Below are positions 21,298 through 30,731 of a DNA stretch of 64,000 nt, piece by piece (the first letter of the stretch is position 1; every line of letters begins with the position of its first letter). The stretch spans positions 62,001 through 126,000 of the forward strand of contig CADCNQ010000002.1 in assembly GCA_902802815.1 (NCBI GenBank), given 5' to 3'. Source of the DNA: an uncultured Bacteroidales bacterium (GTDB lineage: Bacteria > Bacteroidota > Bacteroidia > Bacteroidales > Bacteroidaceae). Position numbers and translations under genes: made by a program. The notes beneath the pieces are model-generated. The model did no database searches. It was not told where the DNA came from and saw only the letters and a program-made list of their open reading frames with translations.

Positions 21298-23001
21298 ATG
21301 CATACAAAAAGTCAATTGGAGTCCATGACTATGGACGAACTGCAGGCTTTAGCCAGACAAATCGGTGCCGAACTGTCGGGCGACAAGACCACACTCGTAT
21401 ATAATATTATAGACAAGGAAAGCGAACTGCCCGCCACTGTGCCCGAGGTGGAGGCTCCCAAGAAAAAACGCGGACGCCCTTCGAAGGCTGAAATAGCTGC
21501 ACGCGAGGCTGCCGCCGGAAACGACAAGAAGGAAGAGCCCAAGGAGGAGAAGCCCGCCAGAAAGACACGCGCCAAGAAGGCCGAGCCCGCTCCCGAAGAG
21601 CAGGCTGCGGAGAAACCCGCATCCGAAAAGCCCGCCCCTGCAAAGGCAGCTCCCGCAAAGGAGAAGGCCAAGGAAGAGGCTCCCAAGAAACGTGGCGGAC
21701 GGGCCGCAAAGGCAGCAGACAGCGCCAAGGAGACATTCATCGTGACACGCGACGTGAAGACCACTGACGAGATACTCGCCGAGATGAACATGCCCAAGCA
21801 GCAGCTGGAGGACACCACGGAGGAAATAGTGAAGATGGTGAAACCCGCCGCACCCGTGAAGAGCAACGTCCCCGAATACGACTTCGGAGACAATATCAAG
21901 GGAGAAGGCGTGCTGGACATACAGAACGACGGTACGGCATTTCTGCGCTCGAGCGACTACAACTACATGCCGTCGCCCGACGACGTAGCCGTGTCCAACC
22001 AGCTCATACGCCTCTACTCGCTCAAGACAGGCGACACCGTGAGGGGCAGCGTGCAGCCTCCGCAGAACGGCACGCGCTACTTCGTGCTCACCACAGTGGA
22101 CAGCGTGAACGGATGCGACCCGCGAAGTATCAGGGAACGCAGCCCCTTCGAGCACCTCACCCCGCTCTTCCCCGATGAGAAATTCAATCTGTGCACAGGA
22201 CGCGGCGACAACCTCTCCGTGCGCGTGGTGGATCTCTTCTCACCCATCGGCAAGGGACAGCGAGCACTCATCGTGGCACAACCCAAGACCGGTAAGACAA
22301 TACTGATGAAGGATATCGCCAACGCTATCGCAAAGAACCATCCGGAGGCATATCTCATGATGCTGCTCGTGGACGAACGCCCTGAGGAAGTGACGGATAT
22401 GGCACGCACGGTGAACGCCGAAGTGATTGCATCCACATTCGACGAACCCGCCGACCATCACGTGCGCATCGCCAACCTCGTGCTGGAAAAAGCAAAGAGA
22501 ATGGTGGAGTGCGGACACGATGTGGTGATTTTCCTCGACTCCATCACACGACTGGCACGCGCCTACAACACCGTGCAACCTGCTTCCGGAAAGATACTCA
22601 CCGGCGGCGTGGATGCCAACGCAATGCACAAACCGAAACGATTCTTCGGCGCAGCACGTAACATCGAAAACGGAGGCAGCCTCACCATCATCGCCACAGC
22701 GCTGACCGACACTGGCAGCAAGATGGACGAAGTGATATTCGAGGAATTCAAGGGTACGGGCAACATGGAGCTGCAGCTGGACCGCACACTGGCCAACAAA
22801 CGTATCTTCCCCGCAGTGAACATCGTTCAGTCGAGCACACGACGCGACGACCTGCTGCAGGACAAGACCACTCTGGACAGAATGTGGATACTGCGCAAGT
22901 TCCTCGCCGACATGAATCCTATCGAGGCAATGAGCGAAATGAAATCAAGAATCGAGCATACGCGCAACAACGAGGAGTTCCTGCTCAGTATGAACTCCTG
23001 A
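21298..23001 (+). CDS. rho: Transcription termination factor Rho with disordered N-terminal insert
   Basis: 567 residues against about 420 in E. coli. Rho-N-like helices occupy residues 1-40; a Lys/Ala/Pro/Glu-rich disordered stretch follows (about 50-150) with an AT-hook-like [10 protein letters not shown]. The RNA-binding OB fold is near 200-270 ([22 protein letters not shown]), then the RecA-type ATPase: [13 protein letters not shown] (P-loop), [28 protein letters not shown], and the R-loop TGGVDANA. It terminates transcription by 5'-3' RNA translocation. A disordered Rho insert in B. thetaiotaomicron is reported to drive condensates and gut fitness. The 3' end overlaps mtaB by 57 bp. Confidence 0.97.
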   Translation: MHTKSQLESMTMDELQALARQIGAELSGDKTTLVYNIIDKESELPATVPEVEAPKKKRGRPSKAEIAAREAAAGNDKKEEPKEEKPARKTRAKKAEPAPEEQAAEKPASEKPAPAKAAPAKEKAKEEAPKKRGGRAAKAADSAKETFIVTRDVKTTDEILAEMNMPKQQLEDTTEEIVKMVKPAAPVKSNVPEYDFGDNIKGEGVLDIQNDGTAFLRSSDYNYMPSPDDVAVSNQLIRLYSLKTGDTVRGSVQPPQNGTRYFVLTTVDSVNGCDPRSIRERSPFEHLTPLFPDEKFNLCTGRGDNLSVRVVDLFSPIGKGQRALIVAQPKTGKTILMKDIANAIAKNHPEAYLMMLLVDERPEEVTDMARTVNAEVIASTFDEPADHHVRIANLVLEKAKRMVECGHDVVIFLDSITRLARAYNTVQPASGKILTGGVDANAMHKPKRFFGAARNIENGGSLTIIATALTDTGSKMDEVIFEEFKGTGNMELQLDRTLANKRIFPAVNIVQSSTRRDDLLQDKTTLDRMWILRKFLADMNPIEAMSEMKSRIEHTRNNEEFLLSMNS

Positions 23002-24297
23002 CAGACGCATATCGACGATATTGCCCTCCAGGCCCTCGGGTTTGGAGGGTTTTTCATATCTGTACTCCACGCGGATGTAGTTGTCCGTGAAACCGTACAT
23101 CACACCTTCCTTGCGGCTGTGCTCCAGAAGAACGGGACGCACACAACCCTCGTAGCGTCCGTAGAACGCACGCATCTTTTCGTCGGAAAGAGCAATGATA
23201 CGCTGGCTGCGCTGATGCTTCACCTCGGGAGATACAACGTGGGGAATCTCCAGAGCCTTAGTGCCGGGACGTTCGCTGTAGCTGAACACATGATATTCGC
23301 TCACAGGCAACGCCTCCATGAAACGGCAGGCATCCTCAAAGAGAGCATCCGTTTCTCCCCTCGTGCCGACAATGACATCCACACCGATATAGGCGTCCGG
23401 CATCAGTTCGAGCACACGCTCCACCTTGCTGCGGAAGAGAGCCGTATCGTAGCGTCTCTTCATCAGACGCAACACCTCGTCGCTGCCGCTCTGAAGGGGA
23501 ATGTGGAAATGGGGCATGAAAGCACGGGAGGACGCACAGTAGCGTATGATGTCATCGGTGAGCAGGTTGGGTTCGATGCTGGAGATGCGGTAGCGCTCAA
23601 TACCCTCAACCTCGTCGAGAGCCTTTATAAGGTCAAGAAACGACTCACCTGTGGTGCGGCCGAAATCTCCGATGTTGACACCCGTGATGACAATCTCCCG
23701 GCCCCCCTGCTCAGCTACACCTCTTGCCTGGGCAACGAGGCTCTCTATCGAACCGTTGCGGCTGCGGCCGCGGGCAAAGGGAATAGTGCAATAGGTGCAA
23801 TAGTAGTCACAGCCGTCCTGCACCTTCAAAAAATAACGCGTGCGCTCGCCCGACGCGCACGAGGGAAAGAACTGGCGTATGTCTGCTGTGCGCGACGTAA
23901 GGTATTCGTGCTTCACAAGAGCACGCTCCTCCGGCATCAGCTCTACACGCCGGACAATCTCAGGCACCAGTTGCGACTTCTCCTCGCTGCCAAGCACCAG
24001 ATCCACTCCGTCGAGAGCTGCCACCAGCCGGGGTTTCAGCTGTGCGTAGCATCCGGTCACAACCATCAGGGCTCCGGGATGACGGCGGGCCATCTTGGAT
24101 ATCTGCTGACGACATTTATGGTCGGCAACTTCAGTTACGCTGCAGGTATTGACAACACATATGTCGGCCACCTCATTGTCGGAGACAGGCTCGGCACCCT
24201 CCTCACGGAGACGGTCGGTGATTGCAGATGTTTCTGCATAATTCAATTTACAACCTAATGTAAATACCGAAAATTTGCGTCCTTGAAGTCGTTTCAT
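22945..24297 (-). CDS. mtaB: tRNA t6A37 methylthiotransferase MtaB
   Basis: 450 residues from the ATG at 24297. An in-frame extension upstream exists but the sequence before [23 protein letters not shown] is not protein-like and contains the promoter. UPF0004 domain with the [15 protein letters not shown] and VTGCYAQ cysteines; radical SAM CxxxCxxC in [16 protein letters not shown]; short TRAM-like tail ([10 protein letters not shown]). It adds the methylthio group to t6A37 in tRNA, giving ms2t6A; tsaD at 57 kb acts one step earlier. Its last 57 bp overlap the end of rho in the opposite orientation. Confidence 0.93.
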   Translation of the reverse strand: MKRLQGRKFSVFTLGCKLNYAETSAITDRLREEGAEPVSDNEVADICVVNTCSVTEVADHKCRQQISKMARRHPGALMVVTGCYAQLKPRLVAALDGVDLVLGSEEKSQLVPEIVRRVELMPEERALVKHEYLTSRTADIRQFFPSCASGERTRYFLKVQDGCDYYCTYCTIPFARGRSRNGSIESLVAQARGVAEQGGREIVITGVNIGDFGRTTGESFLDLIKALDEVEGIERYRISSIEPNLLTDDIIRYCASSRAFMPHFHIPLQSGSDEVLRLMKRRYDTALFRSKVERVLELMPDAYIGVDVIVGTRGETDALFEDACRFMEALPVSEYHVFSYSERPGTKALEIPHVVSPEVKHQRSQRIIALSDEKMRAFYGRYEGCVRPVLLEHSRKEGVMYGFTDNYIRVEYRYEKPSKPEGLEGNIVDMRLSGVHTEQELLVVARMLDS

Positions 24298-24301
24298 GGT
24301 G

Positions 24302-24309
24302 CAAAAGTA
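24302..24309 (-). promoter_or_regulatory. -7 box of mtaB, 4 bp from the start codon
   Basis: Minus-strand TACTTTTG followed by CACC and ATG. If transcription starts about 4-5 bases after the box, the mRNA would be leaderless. Confidence 0.6.
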
Positions 24310-24370
24310 CAAAAAAGAGGACTTATTATGGGCATTTTTAAAAAAAATTAAAAAAAAACATGCGTTTTTC

Positions 24371-24401
24371 TTTGCTGTTTCGTAAAAACGACGTACCTTT
24401 G
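24371..24401 (+). promoter_or_regulatory. Canonical Bacteroidetes promoter for the small lipoprotein
   Basis: TTTG (24371-24374), 19-bp spacer, TACCTTTG (24394-24401): an ideal -33/-7 pair. The leader to the ATG is about 50 nt. Confidence 0.8.
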
Positions 24402-24454
24402 CACCGGTTTTAAGAACAATTGATTGTTTTACAGTATTAAAAAGTAAGAAAAAA

Positions 24455-24625
24455 ATGAAAAAGTTAGCTTTTGTTTTCGCAGCTGTTGTTGCTGTTTCTT
24501 TCGCTTCTTGTGGTAACAAGACCGCTCAGGCTGAGGCCGTTGACAGCGACAGCGTAAGCGTTGACACCGTTGCTTGCGACAGCGCTTGCGACAGCGTTGC
24601 TTGCGATAGCGTAGTAGCTCAGTAA
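24455..24625 (+). CDS. Tiny lipoprotein with Cys-Asp-Ser repeats
   Basis: 56 residues. Signal peptide MKKLAFVFAAVVAVSFASC with lipobox SFASC, so Cys19 should be lipidated. The mature 38 residues are acidic and repetitive (SVDTVACDSACDSVACDS), with three CDS units and no folded domain apparent. T-ending codons dominate (GCT, GTT), as in highly expressed genes. It has a textbook promoter and a strong terminator, so it is an independent, probably abundant transcript. No family recognised; Cys-rich acidic repeats could bind metal, which is speculation. Confidence 0.8.
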   Translation: MKKLAFVFAAVVAVSFASCGNKTAQAEAVDSDSVSVDTVACDSACDSVACDSVVAQ

Positions 24626-24648
24626 TTAGATTTACAACGACACTATCC

Positions 24649-24682
24649 AGGGGATTGCCGACAGGCAGTCCCCTTCTTTTTT
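24649..24682 (+). terminator. Rho-independent terminator of the small lipoprotein gene
   Basis: Stem GGGGATTGCC/GGCAGTCCCC with loop GACA and one G-T wobble, followed by TTCTTTTTT. Confidence 0.85.
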
Positions 24683-24733
24683 GTCCAGACTCCCACCCCC
24701 ACCCGAAAACAAACAGATCCGGACAAACGGGCA

Positions 24734-24767
24734 CAAAAAAATCTCGCAGGAAAAATCCTACGAGATT
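24734..24767 (-). terminator. Rho-independent terminator of the rpsF-rpsR-rplI operon
   Basis: Minus strand: AATCTCGTAGGA and TCCTGCGAGATT arms around a short T-rich loop, followed by a T7 run (24734-24740). Confidence 0.85.
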
Positions 24768-24791
24768 CTTATGTTATAAAGTAAGCGGACT

Positions 24792-25316
24792 CTACTCTGC
24801 GCTCTCAGCAGCGGGAGCCTCTTCTGCAGCAGGTGCTTCAGCCTTGGGAGCCTCTGCAACCTTGGGAGCAACACCACCCTCAGCGATTACTGTGAAGGGA
24901 ACCTGAGCGGTAACCTCCTTGTGGAGCTTCACCTGAGCAACATACTCGCCGACAGTCTTAACATCCTTCACAATGATAATCTTGCGATCGATGTTGAAAC
25001 CGAGCTTCTGCAGCTCGTCTGCAATCTGTAGGCTGTTCACACTACCGTAGATAACACCCGTAGCGCTCACCTTTGTGGAAATGGTCAGAGCAACAGCGTT
25101 GAGCTTCTCACAGAGAGCTTCAGCATCAGCCTTAATCTTTGCCAACTTAACAGCCTTCTGCTTCAAATCCTCAGCAAGCTGCTTCTTAGCACTCTCACTG
25201 GCAATAACGCCCTTACCGAAAGGAATCAGGTAGTTGCGGCCGTAGCCAGACTTTACATTAACGATATCGTTCTTGAAACCAAGACCGATGATATCTTCTT
25301 TCAGAATGATTTCCAT
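24792..25316 (-). CDS. rplI: 50S ribosomal protein L9
   Basis: 174 residues, about 25 more than usual owing to an Ala/Glu/Pro-rich tail after VPFTVIAEGG. The N-terminal signature MEIILKEDIIGLGFKNDIVNVKSGYGRNYL is the L9 23S rRNA-binding domain (shown here as the opening half: IILKEDIIGLGFKND), followed by the long central helix and the C-terminal domain starting at GVIYGSVNS. Last gene of the S6-S18-L9 operon; 18 bp after rpsR. Confidence 0.97.
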   Translation of the reverse strand: MEIILKEDIIGLGFKNDIVNVKSGYGRNYLIPFGKGVIASESAKKQLAEDLKQKAVKLAKIKADAEALCEKLNAVALTISTKVSATGVIYGSVNSLQIADELQKLGFNIDRKIIIVKDVKTVGEYVAQVKLHKEVTAQVPFTVIAEGGVAPKVAEAPKAEAPAAEEAPAAESAE

Positions 25317-25334
25317 TATACGTCCTCCTTATAA

Positions 25335-25604
25335 TTACTTCATCAAATCAGTTACGAAGGGCAATAGAGCCAAGTGACGAGCACGCTTTACGGCCTGAGC
25401 CACACGACGCTGGAACTTCAAAGAGGTGCCAGTGATGCGACGGGGCAGAATCTTGCCCTGCTCATTCAGGAACTTCTTCAAGAATTCAGGATCCTTATAG
25501 TCAATGTACTTAATACCACTCTTCTTGAAACGGCAATACTTCTTCTTCTTGACGTCAATAGCGGGAGCGTTCAAATAACGGATTTCAGATGTTTGCTGTG
25601 TCAT
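25335..25604 (-). CDS. rpsR: 30S ribosomal protein S18
   Basis: 89 residues. Family core: [34 protein letters not shown] and [17 protein letters not shown]. Binds S6 on the platform of the small subunit. It follows rpsF with 3 bp between the genes. Confidence 0.97.
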   Translation of the reverse strand: MTQQTSEIRYLNAPAIDVKKKKYCRFKKSGIKYIDYKDPEFLKKFLNEQGKILPRRITGTSLKFQRRVAQAVKRARHLALLPFVTDLMK

Positions 25605-25607
25605 GTC

Positions 25608-25943
25608 TTAAGCCTCCTTCTTGTTGTTTCTTCTCTTTTGTGCATACTCGATGGCGTACTTCTCCATCTTAACGGTGAGATAGCGCAAAATTCTTTCATC
25701 ACGACGGTAAGCAACCTCCAAAGTCTTGATAGCCTCTGGCTCTGCCTTAAACTCAATAAACTGGTAGAATCCAGTACTCTTCTTCTGGATGGGATAGGCA
25801 AGCTTCTTCAGGCCCCAGTTCTCCTCGCCGATGATTTCTGCACCGAGCTTAGCGAGAACGCCCTTGAACTTTTCTACCGCTTCCTTCATCTGATCATCAG
25901 ACAAAACGGGAGTTAAAATGAAAACGGTTTCGTATTGGTTCAT
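25608..25943 (-). CDS. rpsF: 30S ribosomal protein S6
   Basis: 111 residues, [21 protein letters not shown] start and the [20 protein letters not shown] core (each quoted in part) identify S6. First gene of the operon. A minus-strand box TACCTTTG lies at 25994-26001, about 50 bp upstream. Confidence 0.96.
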   Translation of the reverse strand: MNQYETVFILTPVLSDDQMKEAVEKFKGVLAKLGAEIIGEENWGLKKLAYPIQKKSTGFYQFIEFKAEPEAIKTLEVAYRRDERILRYLTVKMEKYAIEYAQKRRNNKKEA

Positions 25944-25993
25944 AATACGTCTAAAAATGGGTTAATAATGTTTGATTTTGCAAAAATGCGGTG

Positions 25994-26001
25994 CAAAGGT
26001 A
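25994..26001 (-). promoter_or_regulatory. -7 box of the rpsF-rpsR-rplI operon
   Basis: Minus-strand TACCTTTG, 50 bp before the rpsF ATG; the -33 region is not a clear TTTG. Confidence 0.6.
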
Positions 26002-26145
26002 CGAAAAAAACTCCAACCAGACGTGCATTTACGCGAATAAATTGCCAAAAGAGCTAAATTATAGGCCCAAAAGTTGCACAACTCATACTTTTTCCTTTAT
26101 TTTGTGTCCAAAATTGATAACATACTACAATAAATCTAATCTATT

Positions 26146-26313
26146 ATGACAAGATACGGCGGTATATGGGCCATCGTTTTGGGCACCTTGATTTTGGTTT
26201 TGAGTTACCTGTTTGACTGGGTTGACTACAATTGGGTGCAGGGCATCGCCCTCTTATTCATCATCTGCGGCCTGGTCGCCCACATTATTCTGAGTCGGAA
26301 GGCGGCAGAATAA
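26146..26313 (+). CDS. Small two-helix membrane protein
   Basis: 55 residues: MTRYGGIWAIVLGTLILVLS (first helix), YLFDWVDYNWVQG linker with several aromatics, then IALLFIICGLVAHIIL (second helix) and a basic tail SRKAAE. Codon use and the sharp hydrophobic pattern argue for a real gene although it is short. Its 3' end overlaps the end of rprY by 29 bp in the opposite orientation. Family not recognised; a membrane-embedded regulator or subunit is possible. Confidence 0.7.
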   Translation: MTRYGGIWAIVLGTLILVLSYLFDWVDYNWVQGIALLFIICGLVAHIILSRKAAE

Positions 26314-26989
26314 GGCGATAACCCTTTCCGTGCACGTTGTTGATCTGGATGCGGTCATCATCCTTCAGAAGTTTGCGAAGCTTGGTGATATAGACATCCA
26401 TCGAACGTGCGTTGAAATAATTATCCTCTACCCAGATTGACTTCAGTGCCACTTCACGCTGAAGAATATCTCCTGCGTGCATGCAAAGCATCGTGAGGAG
26501 CTCGCATTCCTTTGTCGTCAGGCGCACCTGGGTCTCACCGCGAGTGAGGGTCTGACGCTGAGTATCGAAAACGTAGGAACCAAGTTCGTAAGACTTCTGA
26601 GGCTTGTTGGTCTTACCGCCGGCACGACGCAGAATGGCCTCAATACGATACACGAGCTCGTCCATTGAAAACGGTTTGGTCAAATAGTCATCTGCTCCCA
26701 ATTTGAATCCCTCCAGGATATCTTCCTTAAGATTCTTTGCGGTGAGGAAGATGATGGGCACATCAGGGTTGACCATCCTTATCTCCTTGGCCAGAGTGAA
26801 TCCGTCCATACGGGGCATCATCACATCCAGAAGGCACAGGTCGTAGGTGCTGCTGGTGAAAGCACGGTAACCGGCTTCACCGTCCAAAAACAGTTCGGCA
26901 TCATAACCTTTTGCCTGAAGATATTCACGAACCAATACGCCGAGACTCTCCTCGTCCTCGCAAAGCATAATACGATGTTTCTGTTCCAT
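26285..26989 (-). CDS. rprY: Response regulator RprY (OmpR family)
   Basis: 234 residues. Receiver domain with acidic pocket CEDEES near residue 10, phospho-acceptor Asp55 in LCLLDVMMPRMDG and the Lys of DDYLTKPFS; C-terminal winged helix (residues about 135-230) with RLTTKECELLTML and NVHGKGYRLI. It pairs with RprX, encoded just upstream. Known in Bacteroides fragilis and Porphyromonas as a stress-linked regulator; identity here is from high sequence resemblance and gene order. Confidence 0.88.
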   Translation of the reverse strand: MEQKHRIMLCEDEESLGVLVREYLQAKGYDAELFLDGEAGYRAFTSSTYDLCLLDVMMPRMDGFTLAKEIRMVNPDVPIIFLTAKNLKEDILEGFKLGADDYLTKPFSMDELVYRIEAILRRAGGKTNKPQKSYELGSYVFDTQRQTLTRGETQVRLTTKECELLTMLCMHAGDILQREVALKSIWVEDNYFNARSMDVYITKLRKLLKDDDRIQINNVHGKGYRLILPPSDSE

Positions 26990-27000
26990 AAGATTATTTT

Positions 27001-28398
27001 TTAATTAGGTATTAGTGGTATTGAAATTGTAAACGTTGTTCCTTTGCCCAATTCACTCGTCGCGTGAATAGTGCCCTGATGCAGCAGCACCATCTTGTGG
27101 ACGTAGGCAAGACCCAGACCGAATCCCTTCACGTTGTGACGGTCACCGGTGTGCACTCTGTAGAATTTGTCGAAGATGCGTTTCAGGTCGCCTTTGGCAA
27201 TACCCAGTCCGTTGTCCTCAATGGAAATCATTAGATTACGCTCCTTGTTCCATGTTCTGACCACAAGATGAAGGGGCACTCCTTCCCTGCTGTATTTCAC
27301 AGCATTGTCCATCAGATTGTATATGATGTTGGTGAAATGCATCTCATCCACATTCACCTCCGCATCCATAGCGTCCAAATGAGACTCTATCTCACCGCCG
27401 TTCTGGCGCACCTTCAGAGAGAATGTCTCCACAACACCGTCGATGAGAGAATTGGCATTCAGGTCCTGCCACTTGAAGGCAATATTACCGGAATCGTAAA
27501 GAGACATCTGAAGGACCTTTTCCACCTGGAAACGAAGACGCTTTGTCTCCGACACTATGATGTCCGAGAAACGGGTGTACATCTCCTCCGTCTTCTTCAG
27601 GCTCTTGTCCGACAGCATCTGAGCTGCGATACTGATTGTGGATATCGGAGTCTTGAACTCATGCGTCAGATTGTGTATGAAGTCGTTCTTCATCTCGGTA
27701 ATATGCTTCTGACGAACCACAAGATAAACGGTGAAGAGGAATGTGATTAGCAGAATGATAGTAAACAGAATGGCCGGAGACACCATACTTGCTGTCTTGA
27801 GCACATACTTCTGCATCCCGGGGAAATGTATTCTCACAACACCCATCTTACCGGAAGGGTCGTTACGGAACAGCGTCTGCGTGTAGCCGTAGTGCTCTCC
27901 CTTGCTGTCGTAATCCTCACAGCGATACACCTCCTTGCCCTCTGTGTCGTACACTATGAAATGGAAGGGCATCGTGATACCGTTACCTTCAAGAGACGTA
28001 CGTATGAACTGCTCCATACGACCGACATTGATGCGCTCCCTGAAAGGCAGGGCACTTGCCTGATACAACACCCGAAGTATAACATCACCCAGCACCTCCT
28101 GCTCATAGAGATAAGCGTTTCTGACTTTTTTCTGGAAATTGGAGTTCATCGGCATCGGACCGATGTGGAAGATATCCTCCACTGACGATTTCTCATCATC
28201 TATCTCCTGAAGATAATCTATCGTCTCCGCACGTTCCAAATCACGACTGGCCTGATCCAACGAGCGGAACACATTCTCGTCGAACTGCTCCACACGCATA
28301 CGAACCATTGCTTCCGCATAGCGGAACTGCAAATAAAGCAGTACCATAAAACATGATACCATGAGGATGCTTATCGTCCAAATCAACCAGCGTTTCAT
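27001..28398 (-). CDS. rprX: Sensor histidine kinase RprX
   Basis: 465 residues. Two membrane segments (about residues 5-25 and 208-230) flank a periplasmic sensor region. The H-box is DFIHNLTHEFKTPISTIS, followed by N-box NIIYNLMDNAVKYS, G1 SIEDNGLGIAKGD, and G2 GFGLGLAYVHKM; it therefore has a complete kinase core. The cognate regulator rprY follows after 11 bp. The start codon lies 4 bp after a -7 box. Confidence 0.9.
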   Translation of the reverse strand: MKRWLIWTISILMVSCFMVLLYLQFRYAEAMVRMRVEQFDENVFRSLDQASRDLERAETIDYLQEIDDEKSSVEDIFHIGPMPMNSNFQKKVRNAYLYEQEVLGDVILRVLYQASALPFRERINVGRMEQFIRTSLEGNGITMPFHFIVYDTEGKEVYRCEDYDSKGEHYGYTQTLFRNDPSGKMGVVRIHFPGMQKYVLKTASMVSPAILFTIILLITFLFTVYLVVRQKHITEMKNDFIHNLTHEFKTPISTISIAAQMLSDKSLKKTEEMYTRFSDIIVSETKRLRFQVEKVLQMSLYDSGNIAFKWQDLNANSLIDGVVETFSLKVRQNGGEIESHLDAMDAEVNVDEMHFTNIIYNLMDNAVKYSREGVPLHLVVRTWNKERNLMISIEDNGLGIAKGDLKRIFDKFYRVHTGDRHNVKGFGLGLAYVHKMVLLHQGTIHATSELGKGTTFTISIPLIPN

Positions 28399-28402
28399 AC
28401 TG

Positions 28403-28410
28403 CAAAGATA
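28403..28410 (-). promoter_or_regulatory. -7 box of rprXY, 4 bp from the start codon
   Basis: Minus-strand TATCTTTG followed by CAGT and ATG; predicts a leaderless or one-nucleotide-leader mRNA. Confidence 0.6.
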
Positions 28411-28433
28411 ATAACTCCAACCCTAACAACGTT

Positions 28434-28460
28434 AAAAGCAGGCCCCGAAGAGACCTGCCT
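28434..28460 (-). terminator. Probable terminator after the EF-G2 gene
   Basis: Minus-strand GGCAGG...CCTGC hairpin (arms 28454-28459 and 28438-28442) followed by TTTTAAC. The short T run makes it moderate in strength. Confidence 0.55.
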
Positions 28461-28504
28461 TTAACTTTTTATTACACTATTTGCTAACTGTAATTGACGA
28501 AACG

Positions 28505-30658
28505 TCAATCTTCATCATTACTCTGGTATGCAGCTATAAGTTTCTGCTGCACATCACCAGGCACAAGTTCGTAGGAAGCAAACTTCGTGATAAAGCTGGC
28601 GCGACCACCAGTGAGGCTGGACAATGCCGTAGAATATGACGACATCTCTGAAAGAGGAGCCTTACAGATGAGTTTCTCGTATCCGTTCTCGCTCTGCATA
28701 CCGGTAATCATTGCACGACGGCCCTGCAAATCGCTCATCACGTCACCCATCTTGTCGCTGGGCACAAAGACCTCAACATCATAGATAGGTTCGAGAATCT
28801 TCGGACCGGCCTCGCGGAAAGCCTGCGAGAAGGCATTTCTGCCTGCCAGCATGAAACTCAGTTCGTTTGAGTCAACAGGATGCATCTTACCATCATATAC
28901 TATTACGCGTACGTCGCGCGCATAGGAACCCGTCAGAGGTCCTTGCTCCATACGCTGCATCACACCCTTGAGAATGGCTGGCATGAAACGTGCGTCAATA
29001 GCACCGCCCACAACGCTGTTGACAAAGACGAGCTTACCGCCCCATTCCAAATCAACCACCTCGGTACTCTTGGCGTTAATACGGAATTCCTGTCCTCCGA
29101 ACTTATACACCTCCGGAGCAGGCATACCTTCGTAGTAGGGCTCCACTATCAGGTGTACCTCACCAAACTGACCTGCACCACCCGACTGCTTCTTGTGGCG
29201 ATAATCAGCACGGGCAGCCTTTGTGATAGTCTCTCTGTAAGGAATCTTAGGTTCGTCGAAGACAATCTGTATCTTCTCGTTGTTCTCCATACGCCATTTG
29301 AGCGTGCGCAGATGGAACTCACCCTGACCGTGCACGATAATCTGACGGAGCTCTTTCGACTGCTCCACCTGCCACGTAGGATCCTCCTCACGCATCTTCT
29401 GAAGGGCATTCATCATCTTCTCCGTCTCACTCTCGTTGACAGCACGGATAGCACGACTGTACTTCGCATTGGGGAACTTGATAAAGTTGAATCTGTTGTC
29501 TGAATTCTTATCATTGAGAGTATTACCGGTTTTAACGTCCTTCAGTTTCACAGTACAACCTATGTCACCGGCAACAAGTTCTTCAACCTTGATACGTGTT
29601 GCACCTGCACAACAGAACAAACCGCCGATACGTTCCCTACTACCACGGTCGGCATTCTGCAGGTCATCTCCCTCTTTCACCTTACCGGACATCACCTTGA
29701 AGTACTGCACCTCGCCGATATGCGGTTCAACAGCAGTCTTGAAGAAATACAGGCTTGTAGGACCGTCAGAACTCGGAACCACTTCCTCACCGCGAGTGTT
29801 ATGCACCTTCGGCATCTCGTCAACAAAAGGAACCACATTGCCGAGGAACTCCATCAGACGTCTTACGCCCATATCCTTGACAGCGCATACGCAGAACACT
29901 GGGAACATTCCCCTGCTTGCAAGACCCTTGCGGATACCTTCTCTCATTTCGTCCTCGGTGAGACTCTCGCTTTCGAAGAATTTCTCCATGAGGGACTCGT
30001 CATTCTCAGCAGCGGCCTCAACAAGAGCTTTGTGCATCTCCATAGCCTTTTCCTTCTCCTCTTCAGGAATCTCCTCAATAGTGGGAGCTCCGCCTTCAGG
30101 ACCCCAGGAATACTTCTTCATGAGAAGAACATCAATGAGGCAGTTGAAATCAGGGCCGGTCTTCACGGGATACTGCACAGGCACCACTTTGCTGCCGTAT
30201 ATCTCACGCAGCTGGGCCACCAGATGATCGTAGTCGAGATTCTCGTCGTCCAACTGGTTCACCAGAAAGATAACGGGCTTTGCCAGTTTCTCTGCATATC
30301 TGAAATGGTTCTGTGTACCTACTTCCACACCGCTAGAACCTTTAAGAAGAAGTACGCACGTATCGGTGACGTTCAATGCTGTCAGTGCACTTCCTACAAA
30401 GTCATCACTTCCCGGGCAGTCGATAATGTTCAGTTTCTTGCCGTTCCACTCCACATGGAAGACCGTTGAGAACACGCTGTAGCCGTATTCCTGCTCCACA
30501 GGGAAATAATCGGATACAGTATTATGCTGCGTTATACGTCCGCGACGCTTGATAATACCTGCTTCATAAAGCAAACTTTCGGTAAGAGTTGTCTTACCGC
30601 TACCGTCATTGCCAAGTAGGGCAATGTTCTTAATTTCGTGTGTTTGATAGGTTCTCAT
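28505..30658 (-). CDS. Elongation factor G paralogue (EF-G2 type)
   Basis: 717 residues from MRTYQTHEIKN; an in-frame ATG 18 bp upstream is less likely as it abuts the putative promoter. EF-G architecture: GTPase domain with P-loop GNDGSGKTT (residues 16-23), domain II near 310-400, domain IV with QSGGAGQFGEVHL, domain V at the end. The switch II motif, normally DTPGHVDF, is DCPGSDDF here (residues 80-87), so the catalytic His is Ser. This matches the Bacteroides EF-G2 described as supporting translocation without GTP hydrolysis and needed for gut colonisation. A monocistronic unit with its own terminator. Confidence 0.9.
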   Translation of the reverse strand: MRTYQTHEIKNIALLGNDGSGKTTLTESLLYEAGIIKRRGRITQHNTVSDYFPVEQEYGYSVFSTVFHVEWNGKKLNIIDCPGSDDFVGSALTALNVTDTCVLLLKGSSGVEVGTQNHFRYAEKLAKPVIFLVNQLDDENLDYDHLVAQLREIYGSKVVPVQYPVKTGPDFNCLIDVLLMKKYSWGPEGGAPTIEEIPEEEKEKAMEMHKALVEAAAENDESLMEKFFESESLTEDEMREGIRKGLASRGMFPVFCVCAVKDMGVRRLMEFLGNVVPFVDEMPKVHNTRGEEVVPSSDGPTSLYFFKTAVEPHIGEVQYFKVMSGKVKEGDDLQNADRGSRERIGGLFCCAGATRIKVEELVAGDIGCTVKLKDVKTGNTLNDKNSDNRFNFIKFPNAKYSRAIRAVNESETEKMMNALQKMREEDPTWQVEQSKELRQIIVHGQGEFHLRTLKWRMENNEKIQIVFDEPKIPYRETITKAARADYRHKKQSGGAGQFGEVHLIVEPYYEGMPAPEVYKFGGQEFRINAKSTEVVDLEWGGKLVFVNSVVGGAIDARFMPAILKGVMQRMEQGPLTGSYARDVRVIVYDGKMHPVDSNELSFMLAGRNAFSQAFREAGPKILEPIYDVEVFVPSDKMGDVMSDLQGRRAMITGMQSENGYEKLICKAPLSEMSSYSTALSSLTGGRASFITKFASYELVPGDVQQKLIAAYQSNDED

Positions 30659-30731
30659 GGTTAAATTTTTTGCCAAATTCGGCCGAAAGATACATCTTTT
30701 TTATGAAAGAAGTCCTAATTTTTGTTATGTT

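Noticed and set aside
24298..24519. N-terminal extension of mtaB
   Set aside because: The extra 74 residues are Phe/Lys-rich, cover the mtaB promoter and run into the small lipoprotein gene on the other strand.
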